From Magnolia sinica (Eukaryota > Streptophyta > Magnoliopsida > Magnoliales > Magnoliaceae): a DNA stretch of 64,000 nucleotides. A program made the translations under genes and the position numbers. Position 1 is the first letter of the stretch. Each line of letters starts with the position of its first letter. The stretch lies in NCBI RefSeq assembly GCF_029962835.1, contig NC_080584.1:79450862-79514861 (forward strand), given 5' to 3'. Shown here piece by piece: positions 10,542 to 23,058 of the stretch. The notes under the pieces are model-generated. The model was given only the letters and a program-made list of their open reading frames with translations, made no database searches and was not told where the DNA came from.

Positions 10542-13500
10542 TGTCGTGGCATTATTTTTGTTTTACACATGCAATGCTTATGTACAAATCCTGATGTACT
10601 CCCACCTTTGGACACCACAAAAAAGAAAAAGAGAAAAAAGAAAAAAAAAATCACCTGCCCCCTCACTACCCAGATTTCCAGTACATAATCTACTTAAATC
10701 ATGACATGGATCTCAATCCCAAATACGTGCCAAGTACTCGAAATCTGGATTGTGACATGCCCACTTCAATTCAATCCAACAAAATGCTTGCAATGCCCAC
10801 TTGGCCCATAACTGAGCATCTTCATACATCTTTGGACACCTCATGAGCCTCCCAAGATTCCTTGGGAGGCTGCCTGCTACAAGTTTGGCATATAAATCAG
10901 GCCTTTTTCTTTCCTCAGTTGGGCCAAAAAACACAGAGACTGGCTAAACTGATAACTTACGGTTTTTTTTTTTTCTTGGGTGCGTGTGGCTAACCTGACA
11001 GTGAAATATCTGGGTTTTTGGATATGCATGTTTGCAGTTGTACGTGTGTTTTGGATATGCATGTCTCAGACAGGTGTGGAGTTTACCAACCTCATATTAG
11101 AGTAATTAATATCGACTAATCTGTCAAGTCCCGTAGCCCAATTTTCCTGGATACGTACGTACTGGTGATGTGATCTGGATCAGTTTCACTCCCATTGTAG
11201 TTAGGAAGGCCACTCTTATGTATGCCGTCAATTTTGGCTTTGCGTGAAGGTACACAACAATGTAGGGATACTGCAAAATTCTTTTGACCCACCCATCCAA
11301 GCTCGTGGTATCAAAGCAACCCATGAAGGATCGCTGATTTGTAACGACAATCAATGTAAGTGATCATTTTCCCATGTAAAATTTTACTGTGTATAATGCT
11401 TTTTTGTCAATTAAATATGTATATCAATGTATTGTACCTTTTCTAGACCAAAATCCAATCACAAAATGTGCCGAGAGAGATGAAAATGAGATGGAATTAA
11501 AAGAAAATAGAATAAAAGAAGGGGTATGAAAAAAAAAAAAAAAAAAAAAAAGAACAAGAAGAAGAAGGTGGGAGCGAGAGCTTTAATTGCCCCTGCAATT
11601 AGAAACTGCCAGCGAGTGCTTTTTGACAGATGAAATTGTAAAAATACTCTCATGTGGTTTCTTCAATAAGTAGTAAAAATCATTACTTGTGAGGCCTACA
11701 AGGTATGTGCATAACATCCAACCCATCACACATACGCACCATACCATGGTGATATGAACAAAATATCAGGTCAATAAATTTATCAGATAGGGTACAATTG
11801 AATTGGGATATTTTGAATGGTTTATATTATTATATATGGAATGCCCCACCTTATGCAATAAGCTTGATGTGCATTTACCCCTCCATCTTTCTATTCTCCA
11901 CTTTCTCATGTAAAGGAAAAATAAAGGAGTGTAATAATGTATTTTACCCTTTTAAAAACCAATGCAATAACAGTTTCTGAAGGAATTATTTGGAAATATC
12001 CATATTCTTGAGGCAGTCTGTGCAAAAAATCCTTTAGAAAAAAAAATGTAAAAAAATGTAAAAGTTAAAGAAGACTCGTTACCCTAAGTTACTAGTCTCT
12101 TTCTTTTGTTCAAATGCATGCATTTGATTGGATATATTCTAATCCATGATCAATTAGACTCTTTTTATTTTATATATAGTTCTTTTTTATTATAGAATTT
12201 ACAACATTAATTTTCACTTCAACACCTCAGTGGATGTTATCGTCACGTTTGGGGCCTACCTTAATGAATATGTTGAGCGGATTAGCTGTTACCTGGGTAA
12301 CACTTTAGTGGGTGTTATTTTGACATTTGGGGCTTACCTTAACAAATATGTTGTATATCCAAGCCATCCATACTCTTTTTGTTTTTTCTTTTCAGCTTAT
12401 TTTAAATAAGTCAGAGGTTAAGCAGATCCAAATCTTTCTTTTCTTTTTTCTTTTTTTTCAAAAGGAGGGCCTTGCCCCGTAATCTTTGTTAATAAGAACA
12501 GATTATGTACAATCTATACTTTCGGACGGGCACCAAAAAATTGGACCTCACCTATCATATCAGTTAAACAGAATAAACCGAAAATGAAAATGAAACTCCG
12601 AAAAAAAAAAAAAAAAAACAGGGCCATCTAGCAAACCAACTAAAAGGATCCTATCCAGACACCACCTCTCCTGATTGGAAATAATGACAATTAATTTTCT
12701 TTTGTGAGTTACAAAAGTTGATGTGAAACTTATTCTTGTATTTTCCCTTCACTCAGCTCTTCTTCAGCTTATCAATAGATTGGATGGCAAATAAACATTA
12801 CAAAACATTATGATATGCCTTGGGAATGGTAGAGCCTTCAATCGCCTCTGTTTCTGTGTTTTGGTCCATCTCAGATTTGAATTTACTTAATTTTTGGGTT
12901 GACAACCTAAAATGGGCTGCAAAAACGGATGGATGGTGTGTATATACAGTACATTTTCAAGGTGGCCCCACTGTCAGGGTAAAACACCTAATCGGCTCCC
13001 TTTAACTTTGAAAGTAGAATAACACCTATCGGCACGCCTGCTAAGGTAGCGAAAATATGCTGGTGGCCACTGTACATGTCGCATGTAAGTAATTTGATCT
13101 GAACTGTCCAAATCGCTGGGCCCATTTGGATATTTCACAACCCAAAAATTTCACTGAATGGGTGCACCTAATAATTGTCCGGTTACCTTTTGCCCACTGA
13201 ACGGTTAAAATGAAAAAGTTCAAGATCGAAATTCTACCATGATCATGAGTTGGAACTGCCCAATCAGGTGCATCCGATTGCACAGAGAAAGAAAAAAAGA
13301 AAAGGAGAGAACGACAGAAACAATCTCCGTCTGCTTTTTTATTTTTTGATTTTTTTATCACTTTTTCTTTTGTGAACTGCCCAAGGAGTTGTAGCCTCGA
13401 CTGATCCCTGGAGGGTACGCAAAGTATGTACGGATATTCAATTTCTTCGAGTTGAACATGGCTGATTGATCCGGACCATTGGTGTGTTGGACCTCGTTCT

Positions 13501-13650
13501 AAATGGACCATATCATAAGAAATTTTCCATAGGCCAGTTCCAAAAATTCAAATTTCTGGCTTCACATAAAAGGTTGGTGATAAATAGAACAACAGTCCAA
13601 ATTCAATTGAGGAAATTGCTTTTCTCATGCATATGGCTCAGTGTAATCTT
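10542..13650. other. Intergenic DNA, no gene seen
   Basis: The stretch includes an A run at 11529-11551 and another at 12600-12618. It also has a pair of similar 60-bp blocks at about 12225-12290 and 12300-12365 ('acacctcagtgg.tgttat' and 'aacactttagtgggtgttat'), and 'tggatggtgtg..gtggccccac' pieces of Mutator-type MITEs at about 12890-13000. The short open frames have no family resemblance. Confidence 0.6.
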
Positions 13651-13659
13651 CTAAAGGTC

Positions 13660-14309
13660 ACTTGCCCTTCCCAAGCATCTGATGCCTCTTCTTTAAGTTC
13701 CTGGTGTTTTTCTTCCGGATCAGGTAAGGCATGAGAAGAGCTTTTTCTACTAATTCTTACTTTTCTTTTCTTTTTTTTTTCTTTTCTCTTTTTTTTTTTC
13801 TTTTTAAATATAGGAGAGCTTTTCTTGGGGGTGTCACATGCAACTAGTTTGACCGTAGTCTAAATAGAGAATAGTTGCGGCCTAGTTAGCCGTACCGCAT
13901 CTCACCTTTACAAAAAGGTTAGCCCTATGGTGAAGATTGCTGAGCACAAAAATTAGGACGATCCACTCATCAAATGGGCCGTACATGTACTTTGTATAAG
14001 ATCCTTACCTCTCTACGGCTTTTCTACACAGTGGCTCACATGATGAGTGTATCACCTGATTTTCAAAGCAGGGCCAACGTTTTGGATGGGTTGGATGTTG
14101 TACACACTTCACACATTGTGTTTGTTGTAACGAAACTTACTGTGCAAAGATATGTTTGGGTGGCTCATTGACTTGCTACTAAAAGTGCCAGGTGAAATAA
14201 ACACCATGGGGGCCACACATACAAAACAATGGTCAGAGTTGATGTGGCCCACCCGAGTCCTGTATCTGCTCCCCAATGTTATAGAACGGAGGACAGAATA
14301 TAATAGACG

Positions 14310-14358
<49 letters not shown>

Positions 14359-14680
14359 CATGATGGTCCCATAATCTTGAGTGGTTTACATGCTACATTG
14401 GATTCTGTCCGTCGCGTGGGCCAAATTTTACAAAGGAGTTCCTGTTTTCTAATAGTTTAACTTGTATTTATGCAGACTAGCCTGGTTCGGTTCCCAGGGC
14501 ATCAGAGAATGGGACCCACCTGAATTGGCATACTTAGTGGCTTTTAGATGGACTCCCATCTAATTCTAGAACTTGTTTTCCTACAGGCGTAAGTAGAATG
14601 TGGAGGCATGCTGTTTCTCTTCTCAGACATCTATTTACAGCCTACAAAGAGTTGGGTTTTCCATTCATAGATAGGCCCGG
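13660..14680 (+). repeat. Repeated promoter-like module, copy 2 (upstream half)
   Basis: Blocks shared in order with copies 3 and 4 are 'gcatgcaactagtt'-like (about 13840), 'catgtacttTGTATAAGATCCTTac' (about 13985), 'atgatgagtgtat' (about 14040), 'gactagcctggttc' (about 14475) and 'gaatgggacccacctga' (about 14506). The TATA and leader part is poorly preserved. No coding sequence is visible. Confidence 0.45.
14314..14357. repeat. (TA)n microsatellite
   Basis: Simple dinucleotide run within module copy 2. Confidence 0.95.
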
Positions 14681-17600
14681 CACACTAATATTCTGAATAG
14701 ATGAACTATGACCTCCTCAAAATCAGCTAATCCATGAGGATTTTGTTAGTATGGTGTGCCATGACATGTCAGTAATGATAATTATGATCATGTACATGCA
14801 CGTTTGCCATGAAAAGTTACTAATGATGGTTATGAAAATCTATATGTACATAGACGATTATGTTTATAGGTAATAGCTATTATCATGTACATAAATGTAT
14901 TGGGGCCATGTAGAAACAGTATCAATTTAAAATTAAACAATAAGAGATCAAATAAACCAATCAAAGAGAGAACACAAGATTTTACATGTAAAAACCCTCA
15001 TGTGAAAAAATTACGGTAAAAAGTGACAATGAATATATTATAATAAAAAATGTTATAAGACATAGAAGATCTTACTGTTTTGAGAATTAGCCTAAAAAAT
15101 CATACAAAGCCCTAACTTTGCTCTCCATTTTTCTCACAAAAGCCTTAAACACATTCTCTATTCCTTAATCCCTTCGTACAAACTCTTAAATAGAGTTAAA
15201 ACTGTATTAGGAAACAAAAAGCACAATTTTACAAAATTGTGTAAGTCGATCAATGGGAGTGAGCTTGGTTAATTTAATTTATTATTATTTGATTCTAACT
15301 CAGGGTTGCTTCTTCACATACCTCCAATAAGATGATCACATGTATTTGGTTTTGCCTCATGCACCATAATTAAATTTGTGAAAAGCCCCAATTATCTTTG
15401 ATTTTCTAAGTTATTTGTACGAATTACGAAAATTCAATTTTGCCACAATGGCCCCTAACTAATGGATAGTTGTATTTCATGGATTTCGTTACCCTAAATT
15501 TTATAACCACAATAGCAAAATTGGCATACTTGTGAAAAGTTGCTAGCAATATTTTCTTCCAAGAAAGTGCTCTATCAATCAATAGCACATGAAGCCATAC
15601 ACATCTTGACACGGGCATATAGATGTAAGATATTTGGATGTAAGTGATTCTTTGGTTTTTCTGCATTTGATAATGAGAAAAACCATTGGATGGGTTGTAT
15701 CCACTTTTGTAATCAATGGAATCCATCGAAACTATGGAAGAAAAAAAAAATCCTAATTACAAAAAAATAAAAAAATAAAAAATAAAAATTGAACCGCGTA
15801 ACAAAACCTATCTGGCTCAGTTGATCGATCGACTGAAGTGTTCGATTGATCGAACATGCCAAATTTTGTCTAGAAACCAAGTTTGGAAAATTGTGTTGAG
15901 TTTCAATTGAATTGATGATCAGATTTGATCGATTGGGGCTCTCCTCAAGCGATCTCAATCAATTAAGGGTTTCTGATCGAGAGTGACCAAAACACTCCAG
16001 TGACTAGACTAATTTTATTCGAACAAGCTCAATCTATCAACGAGCAGGGTTCCATCGATTAAAGGTGGCTAACAGTGTCAAGAGACTTAAGAAACTAAAT
16101 TCGAATTTTCATCGATCTATGATTGAGTGATTGGGAGATCAATCAAGGACCCTCGGGCTGTCTTGATCGATCGACTACATCGATCAACAGTCTCTGTATT
16201 TTTCAAATTTTAAATTTAAAAATGTATGTTGGGTCATCTTTCTTGAATCAAAGGTGGACCTCATTTGTTGGAATAATATGATTGAATTGTGGTATACTAA
16301 ATCATCTTAATATGAATTTGAAATATAATTTTTGAAGCGTTTGATTGTTTGAAAGATTTGACCCTACCGTAAATAGATGAGTGAATCCTAACGTGTCTCA
16401 TATATGTACGGTTAAGATTGAAGATATGTTTGATACGATTGCCATGATTATCATAATTGATTATCTATTGTGTTGCTGTGATAATATGCTAAGATAATTC
16501 TTATGTATTGATTCATACTTAAATGACTGTAAATGTGAATTAAATACATGGATGTATAAACCATTGCGATCATTAAACAATTATTTCCTCTTGAACAAGA
16601 GATTTATATATTCACTAAATACGTCGATACGTAGACATTGAGCATGCATTACGTGTATCCATTGTAACTTCATGCACACCTTGTGCCTGAGTTCCCAGGA
16701 CCTTCTTGAATGGTAATGCCTGGTAGATTCATTATCATATGCCCACAATAGTGGAAGTCTACTCACAAAGTAGATGTATGATTACTCATGCCTACCTAGG
16801 TGGATGTTTGATGGGTACAAGTTATTCATGCTTACTTATGGTAGATGTCTGACGTCTAAAGGTTACTCATGCCTACATACGGTGGATATCTGAAGGGTAC
16901 AATTTTTGAGTTAACGAATATCCAACCAAAGCAAGTAAACGATCATCTCACTCGACATGCATCTCATGCAATCTTTGCATCTATGCTCATACTACATACA
17001 TAATATTTGAGTTTAATTGTGTCATCTTATATTGTGTTATGTATGAACCATGTTGAGTTGACTCACTAGCTTGGTCAGCTAATGTTGTGCATTAACAACC
17101 ATATAAAGGCGGACGATATAGGACGATCTAATCAGGTATTGAAAAATAAGGTCAAGTTGGTGGATGCAACTCAAGACCAATGATCACATTTGGCAGAAGA
17201 CGAGTTTCTTGCATTAGATGGCTGAATTGATTTTGAGATTGATTTTAGGAATTTTAGTATCCATTTATTCTAACTGCAGCTAGTTGATTAAAATTGAAAA
17301 ATTTTATAGTTATAACTTTGTTAGACGATGATTAATTATTTTAGTTGAATAAAATGGGTAGATTTATATCAGTTTTGAGAATTTATTTTATAAATGCATG
17401 AGAATGTTATGGATAAATTGTTATGAAATAAAGTCAAAATAGTTGAATGTATGAATGTTAATGTGATGATGCTTTAGAATATATGTAATTGTACCTCTTA
17501 ATTACTGTAAGATAGATGGATTTATGTATACTTAGTGCATGAGTCATGGACTGTAAGTCGAGTCTGAGGGTACACACTCTATATCCGAAGTGTGGGACGA

Positions 17601-17700
17601 GACATGGGAGGTTCTAGTTCCATTGCTATGGATGTGGAAGCAGATTGGTGGTAGTTGTCTTGCTTGGTTTTTGGTGCCCTACTCTCCTTATTTTGTTTTC

Positions 17701-17735
<35 letters not shown>

Positions 17736-17830
17736 TAGTGTATATCTTTTTTTGATATTATATATGATAGGTAAGGTCTAGTATTTTTGCAGAGCTTGCC
17801 TGAAAGTTGTAAAGTATTTTTTTTTATCTG
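14681..17830. repeat. Possible LTR-derived DNA, noncoding
   Basis: No protein domain is seen. The part at about 14930-15080 ('aaaaaccctcatgtgaaaaaattacgg') resembles the text at LTR edges. The part at about 15800-16200 is rich in 'gatcgatcgac' words also present in the LTR-like piece at 38.78 kb. From 16750 there are short imperfect direct repeats of 'actcatgcctacNTANGGTGGATgt' (about 16780, 16830, 16865). Probable remains of a Ty3/gypsy LTR, but I cannot place the ends. Confidence 0.35.
17703..17734. repeat. (TG)n microsatellite
   Basis: Simple dinucleotide run. Confidence 0.95.
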
Positions 17831-18218
17831 AGCGTGACAAAGTTACAGGTGGTATGCTCCTATCTTTCTCCAGAAGGGAAAGGGGCATACCTTCTTTGAT
17901 ATTCTATATAAAAATCAGATAATTTTCTCATTATGTGGGCCACAACATACAAAATACCTCACAATTAGAAACTTCTTTTTAGCCATTAATTTATTTTGAT
18001 ATGATGTGGCCCACCTAAGCTGTGAAATAGGTTCTTTTTTTTCTTTTCTTTTTTTTTTTCTTTTCTTTTTCAGAAGATCAGAAAAGTATTATCACTTGAT
18101 TAAAAAGCTCAAATCTCACATACGTGTTTTATTGCTGATGTCAATAGTCCAAATTGTAGAAAACTGCCCTTTGCACCGAAGAAAGATGGAGGTGATCACC
18201 TTGGGTGAAGTGAGTCTC

Positions 18219-18221
<3 letters not shown>

Positions 18222-18264
<43 letters not shown>
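18222..18264. repeat. (TA)n microsatellite
   Basis: Simple dinucleotide run just upstream of module copy 3. Confidence 0.95.
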
Positions 18265-18267
<3 letters not shown>

Positions 18268-18938
18268 CTTTGGCCAAAGATCATTTAATTATTTGATATT
18301 CTGGTAAACTAGAGTCAGTCACTCGAGCACACAAGGACCCGCATCTGATTTTCCTTTCTTCAGTCGGTGACATGGAGCTTTTCCGCTATTGCAAGGGAAG
18401 CATCTGAGGGAGTTCTTTTCCTTGAGAGGTACTGCATGCAACTAGTTGGAGTGCGGTCAAACTAGCATAAAATCACCCATTGTTATGAATGTATAACATC
18501 CAAACTGTCCAAAAGGTTGGCCTGCGATGAAGGTTACCGAAGTACAAAAGCTATGACAATCCATTTATAACTAGAACACACATGTACTTCATATAAGATC
18601 CTTGGCTGTCCATTGTTTTCAACATGATGGACTACATGATGAGTGTATGGGTATGATCTTTACTGTAGGGCTGGTGTTTAGGACGTGTTGGATAATGTAC
18701 ACGACACCTTGCACTAGCTAGTTGTTTTACAATAACTTATTGTCTTAATTAAGAGGTATGAATGAGGCAGCTCATCTACTAAGTTCCAGGAGGCACAAGT
18801 TCATTCACCATGTGAGCCAGCTTTTACGAAAGAGCTTGTTTCAAACGTTTCCACCTACTTTTTTGTGGACCAGCCTGGTTCATGTCTTAGAGCATTAAAA
18901 GAATCAGACTGAGGTACCATGCTTTAGTGGCATTCCCT

Positions 18939-18948
18939 CTATATATAG
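18939..18948 (+). promoter_or_regulatory. TATA-like box, module copy 3
   Basis: CTATATATAG is followed by 'cttgcttccctcggccatctaa', the same sequence context as at 23049. Conservation of the box and its downstream 25 bp between two old copies supports a core promoter. Confidence 0.45.
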
Positions 18949-19317
18949 CTTGCTTCCCTCGGCCATCTAAGCACAAGAGAAGGCTGTATTTCATCTTTGC
19001 ATACCCTTCTTTTTCATTTGTCTACTTTCTATCTTCTTTGCTCAGCCAAAACGTTTATTTCCTGGTATGTTCTTCCTTTTCTTACACCTCTGAATTTACG
19101 CACAAATTTCTTCCTTTTTACTGATTTCACAAGTTTTTATAAGGTATCCAACGTACAAGCCACAACATGTGCCAATGTGGCCGATGTGTGTGAGTTTGGA
19201 GCCATTGTTAGTTGGCTTCCCATGGTTTGGATGAATAGATAAAAAAAATAAGGCTAGTCTAATTATCAGTTGGGCCACTGTCCATAGAATAAATCATTCA
19301 CTGGAAAATATGGTAAA

Positions 19318-19408
19318 GTTTTTTTTTTTTTTTGACACGCACACACACACCCCACACACTCACGCTGGTGGAATTTCACCACCTATGGATACTCGAACCC
19401 TTGACCGG
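19318..19408 (-). mobile_element. 5'-truncated SINE-like retroposon
   Basis: On the minus strand it has a tRNA-type box B (GGTTCGAGTATCC), then a short GTGTGTGTG-rich tail, then a poly(A) run of about 15 bases. It is flanked on both sides by the perfect 15-bp direct repeat GGAAAATATGGTAAA (19303-19317 and 19409-19423). A long duplication plus a poly(A) tail is the mark of LINE-driven insertion. Box A is missing, so it is truncated at the 5' end. It sits inside module copy 3 and is absent from copy 4, so it is younger than the duplication. Confidence 0.75.
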
Positions 19409-19700
19409 GGAAAATATGGTAAAATTATTCTATGATAACTACATGTTTTAGTACCTCTCCCACATGATGTACTTGCTAGATTTCTCAGACAAATCATTTA
19501 CACGGAGGGGCCCTAGGGGATAGCTTGGATTTTCACACCAAGGTACCACATTTTCACGTGGCCCATAGATGAGAACCTCATATCCTTTGAATATCTTAAT
19601 ATGCCACTAATATTAGAATTTAATTTTTATAATTAAAACCATCATTGTCAGAACCACAATTCAAGGATTTGGAATTTATAGTTTCCAGTTCAGCACATTT

Positions 19701-20930
19701 CAGAGGCCAGATACACTGCATTGTAGGTTGAGCTTAACCTATAACACAATTTTTGGCCCACAGTACTGATACATAAGCGACATCCTGTATATCCTGTGCA
19801 CTCCCTCAAGTATTTCTTGGGTTCCGAAATCAAGCAGATAGAATACTTAGGTGGGCTACCCCACTGAATAGTTGAGATGGGGACACCCATCATTAAAAGC
19901 TTTCTACATTGTGTGGGGCCATTGTGTTTTATACATATCAACGGGCTCATTCAGAAAATGTGTTACTAGGATGACAAGACATCCCAAAATTCCGGCCATC
20001 CAAAAGTCACTCAGAAACTTCTAATTCACATGTTGGTCAATTTAATGGTTAGATCTACTTCATTTTCACTTTTCTATGGGGGTAACCTTTCTTGACGTGA
20101 TAGATTCTCTACACTGAGAATTGGCTTCTAACATAAGCTTTTTTGACAAATGTTATGGAGAATCCCACCTCATATTGTCAACTAGAGATTTTGGTAAGGA
20201 TTAACAATAAGGATCGTTACAAAATGCTGTGTAATTTCCATCCTAGTGCCTACTTTAAAAATCTTTTCACTTAGGTACCTCATTAGTTCATGTATTTGTC
20301 ATTGAGATTCCTTCTGTTAGATTTGTTCTAAAAGATGTTAGACTGAGCTGCTGATTTTTTTTTTTTTAATTTTAATCACAGGAATGCTCTCTAAGTAACT
20401 AATTTTAAATGCACCTTTTAATCACTCGAATGCTTTCTAAGTATACGATAATTACACCTTTGACCATTTTCTTTACTGGGTGTGACGGGTAAAGCAGTTG
20501 AAACCTTGCAAAAGCTGGGGTGTATATGTCTTTCTGATGTTAAATATGATTCTTGTTAAGGAACTCTGAGTTGAAGTTCTGTGCACATTTAGCTCTTGCA
20601 AAACCGTTTAGGTCATATCCATTATACTCCTTTAAAAGTAAATAGATTTTTGAAGATATTTCTGGGTTAGAAAAAAATAAAATTTAATAGCAGGCAGTTA
20701 TTAGGCGATAGCTCAAACCCTAAGCAAGTATATTGAAAAAAAAAAAAAACTAAAATCACACTTACATAAAACAGAAAAAAAATAATAAATACAGTTAGAA
20801 ACAAAGAAATCCAACAGCTCAAGTTCAACGTAAATCAGTGGTCCACTGAATAAATGCACTGCTCCGATTTTTGCAGTTTTCCAGTTTAAAGTGCGCACAA
20901 CATGACAAATTGACTATATCATCACACGTG
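19701..20930. other. Intergenic DNA, no gene seen
   Basis: A/T-rich spacer with scattered poly(T) and poly(A) runs (20350, 20736). The short open frames have no recognisable domain. Confidence 0.6.
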
Positions 20931-21005
20931 ATCCATCTGATGGGGAATGGTAGCTTCTGTGTGGGGCCCACAATCTATCGTATCCTGATCTGAGCCCATA
21001 TGCAC

Positions 21006-21318
21006 GGAACGCAGATTAGCAGCAAACCCGGATCCAGCCAACAAGAAACAGTGTTCATTAAACACCTATTATTAAAAACTTCCTAGGGTTCACTGTAATG
21101 TTTACTTGCTATCGCCCATAACGTCACACAAGCCTAGATGAAGGGTTGTGTGGCCCACCTGAAATTTAAATCTTCTTTCATTCTTGGGACACAATAGCCT
21201 AAAATAAGATGGTAAAACAGATGGAAAGAACAGATATACAATGCATACATTAAGGTGGGCCTTAAGGTTAAGGTCGCTCCCACGTGGCTGGACCGGGGTG
21301 GCAGCTAATCCCTGTTCC
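21006..21318. mobile_element. Mutator-type MITE, 313 bp
   Basis: The ends are GGAACGCAGATTAGCAGC on the left and the inverse of GGAACAGGGATTAGCTGC on the right, with the similarity running further inward ('ccggatccagcca' against 'ccggtccagccac'). The flanks ATATGCAC and ATACGCAC agree at 7 of 8 bases and may be the decayed target duplication. Confidence 0.6.
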
Positions 21319-22062
21319 ATACGCACATCTGTGCGAGGCAACAAAGTGCAGATTGGAAAGTAGTTTAGACATAAGGCGGTTCATCATTTTGTGCCAAGAA
21401 GGGAAAACACAATCCAGAACTTCGATGGCCCCTTAGAAGTTTTCAGTGGTTGACATGTTCAATCCCCACCTCTTTCTATAGTGTGGTCCGCTTGAGCTTT
21501 GGATCTGCCTCATTTTTGGCCCCATCACTTGAAATGATGTCCAAAAATTGATGGATAGTGTGGATATAACACATACATCACGCTGGGCCAACAAAACTTG
21601 ATGATGTTGTGTTACATCTACACTATCCATCCATTTTGGGACATCATTTTTAGGTCCTGCGCAAACAACTGAGGCAGATCCAAAGCTCAATTGGACCACA
21701 CCACAGAAATCAGTGGGGAATGATGGCCATTGCTGAAACCTTCTTAGAGCCCACCATAATGTTTGTTGGCCATTTAACCTATTCATAAAGTCACACAGAC
21801 CTGTACGGAAGGAAACCATGAATCCAAAACTTCCATGGCCCTCAAGAAATTTTGAATGGCAGGCATTAATCCCAACTTCTTACTATGGTGTGGTCAACCT
21901 GAGCTTTCGATCTGCCTCATTTTGAGGCTCATGTCCTAAAATGATCTCAAGAACTGGATGAATTGTGTGGATATATCGGACATCATGGTGGAGAACACAG
22001 AACTTTGCCTTAACACAGATCGTTATTCTCTCACGGTGCATCTATACCTCTCTGCCGAAATT

Positions 22063-22255
22063 AGGGCTGTCAATGGCCCAAGCTCGGACCTACTAAAATG
22101 AGAATTTTGAATAGACCTGGGCCATCTGACCTACTAAAACAAGAATTTTGAATAGACCCGCCCCGATGGCCCAGCCCGAAATAGTTCAAAATTCGGGCGG
22201 AGACCAGCACCAGGCCTGGCCTGTTGCCAGCCATTACCGAAATACAGCTGCTCAT
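22063..22255. repeat. 'gggctgtcaatgg' repeat fragment
   Basis: It begins TAGGGCTGTCAATGGCCC, a start word common to many small plant repeats, and continues with a GC-rich 'gacctgggccat / gcccagcccga' stretch. A ~45-bp unit ('gacctactaaaa..agaattttgaatagac') is present twice in tandem (22087 and 22131). The right end is not defined. Confidence 0.4.
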
Positions 22256-22773
22256 TGAACTAAGGCCATTTGGCCTGATGAGTGTTGACCCACCATGATG
22301 TTTGTGAGAAATGCAACCGTTTGTTTTGGCAGCTTATGTAAGACATGGTATAAAAAATCACGTGGATAAAGTAGGCCTCAGGAAACAGGTGGAAAGAGAG
22401 CAATCTATCGTTCAAACTTTTTCCAGCTCCACCATGATGTTTACATGCCATCCAAACTGTTCGTAATACAGTAAAACCATTTATACGGTCATAGCCTGAT
22501 CCAAAGCTTCCGTGGCCTCACAGATGTTTCAACGGTGAGCATACAATCTCGGCTGCTTTCTATCGCATGGCCCACTTGGGCCTTGGATTGCGTCAAGTCA
22601 TTTTAATTCATGAGCCCAAAAATATATACGATCCTTAACTGTCTATGGTTTTCTACATGGTGAATGTATAGGTGTGATCATTACTGTGGCGGTGGGCGTT
22701 TAGGATGGTTTGGATATTGTATATATACACTGGAAGTCTTGGACGGTAACTTATTTTGCTAAGAGGTATGAAT

Positions 22774-22884
22774 GAGGCAGTTCATCTACTCAGTGCCACC
22801 TATGAATTATGAGGCAGTTCATCTACTAAGAGCCACCTATGAATTATGAGGCAGTTCATCTACTAAGTGCCAGGTGGCACAATT
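22774..22884. repeat. 37-bp tandem repeat, three copies
   Basis: 'gaggcagttcatctact' starts at 22774, 22811 and 22848. The corresponding place in module copy 3 (about 18765) has a single unit, so the expansion happened only in this copy. Confidence 0.85.
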
Positions 22885-23048
22885 TCATTCTCATGTGAGC
22901 CAGATTTTACTAAAGAGTTACTGTTTCTAACATTTTTTACTAGCTTTTATGTGGACCGTTGTTGTTCATGTCTTAGGGCATTTAAAGAATGGGACCCACA
23001 TGATGGACAGCGTAGATCTAACGACTGAGGTGTCATGCTTGGTGGAAT

Positions 23049-23058
23049 CTATATATAG
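23049..23058 (+). promoter_or_regulatory. TATA-like box, module copy 4
   Basis: CTATATATAG in the same context as the box at 18939. Confidence 0.45.

Larger units (their letters stand above)
18330..19700 (+). repeat. Repeated promoter-like module, copy 3
   Basis: This is the best-preserved pair with copy 4 (22650-23780). The shared order is: 'aagatcctt.gctgtc'; 'aagaggtatgaatgaggcag.tcatctact'; 'catgtgagccag'; 'ttcatgtcttag.gcatt.aaagaat'; TATA box; 'gcttgcttccct.ggccatctaa.cacaa'; 'tttcctggtatgttctt'; 'ataaggctagtctaattatcag'; and an AT-rich tail with 'taatac/ttaatatgcc'. It is about 1.2 kb long, with a centre-to-centre distance of 4.1 kb. It looks like the promoter, leader and first bases of a duplicated gene whose body is gone. 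Confidence 0.65.
20935..22650. repeat. Dense field of Mutator-type MITE fragments
   Basis: The words typical of the local MITE family recur in both orientations: 'gtggcccacctgaa', 'atggatagtgtggatataacacatacatca', 'ccaccacagaaa.cagtgggga' and 'ggatctgcctca'. Around 21430-21770 two such pieces face each other and form a long imperfect inverted repeat. No gene is seen. Confidence 0.55.

Noticed and set aside
15800-16200. 'gatcgatcgac' clusters as a regulatory array
   Set aside because: They also occur in the LTR-like piece at 38.78 kb, so retrotransposon origin is the simpler reading.
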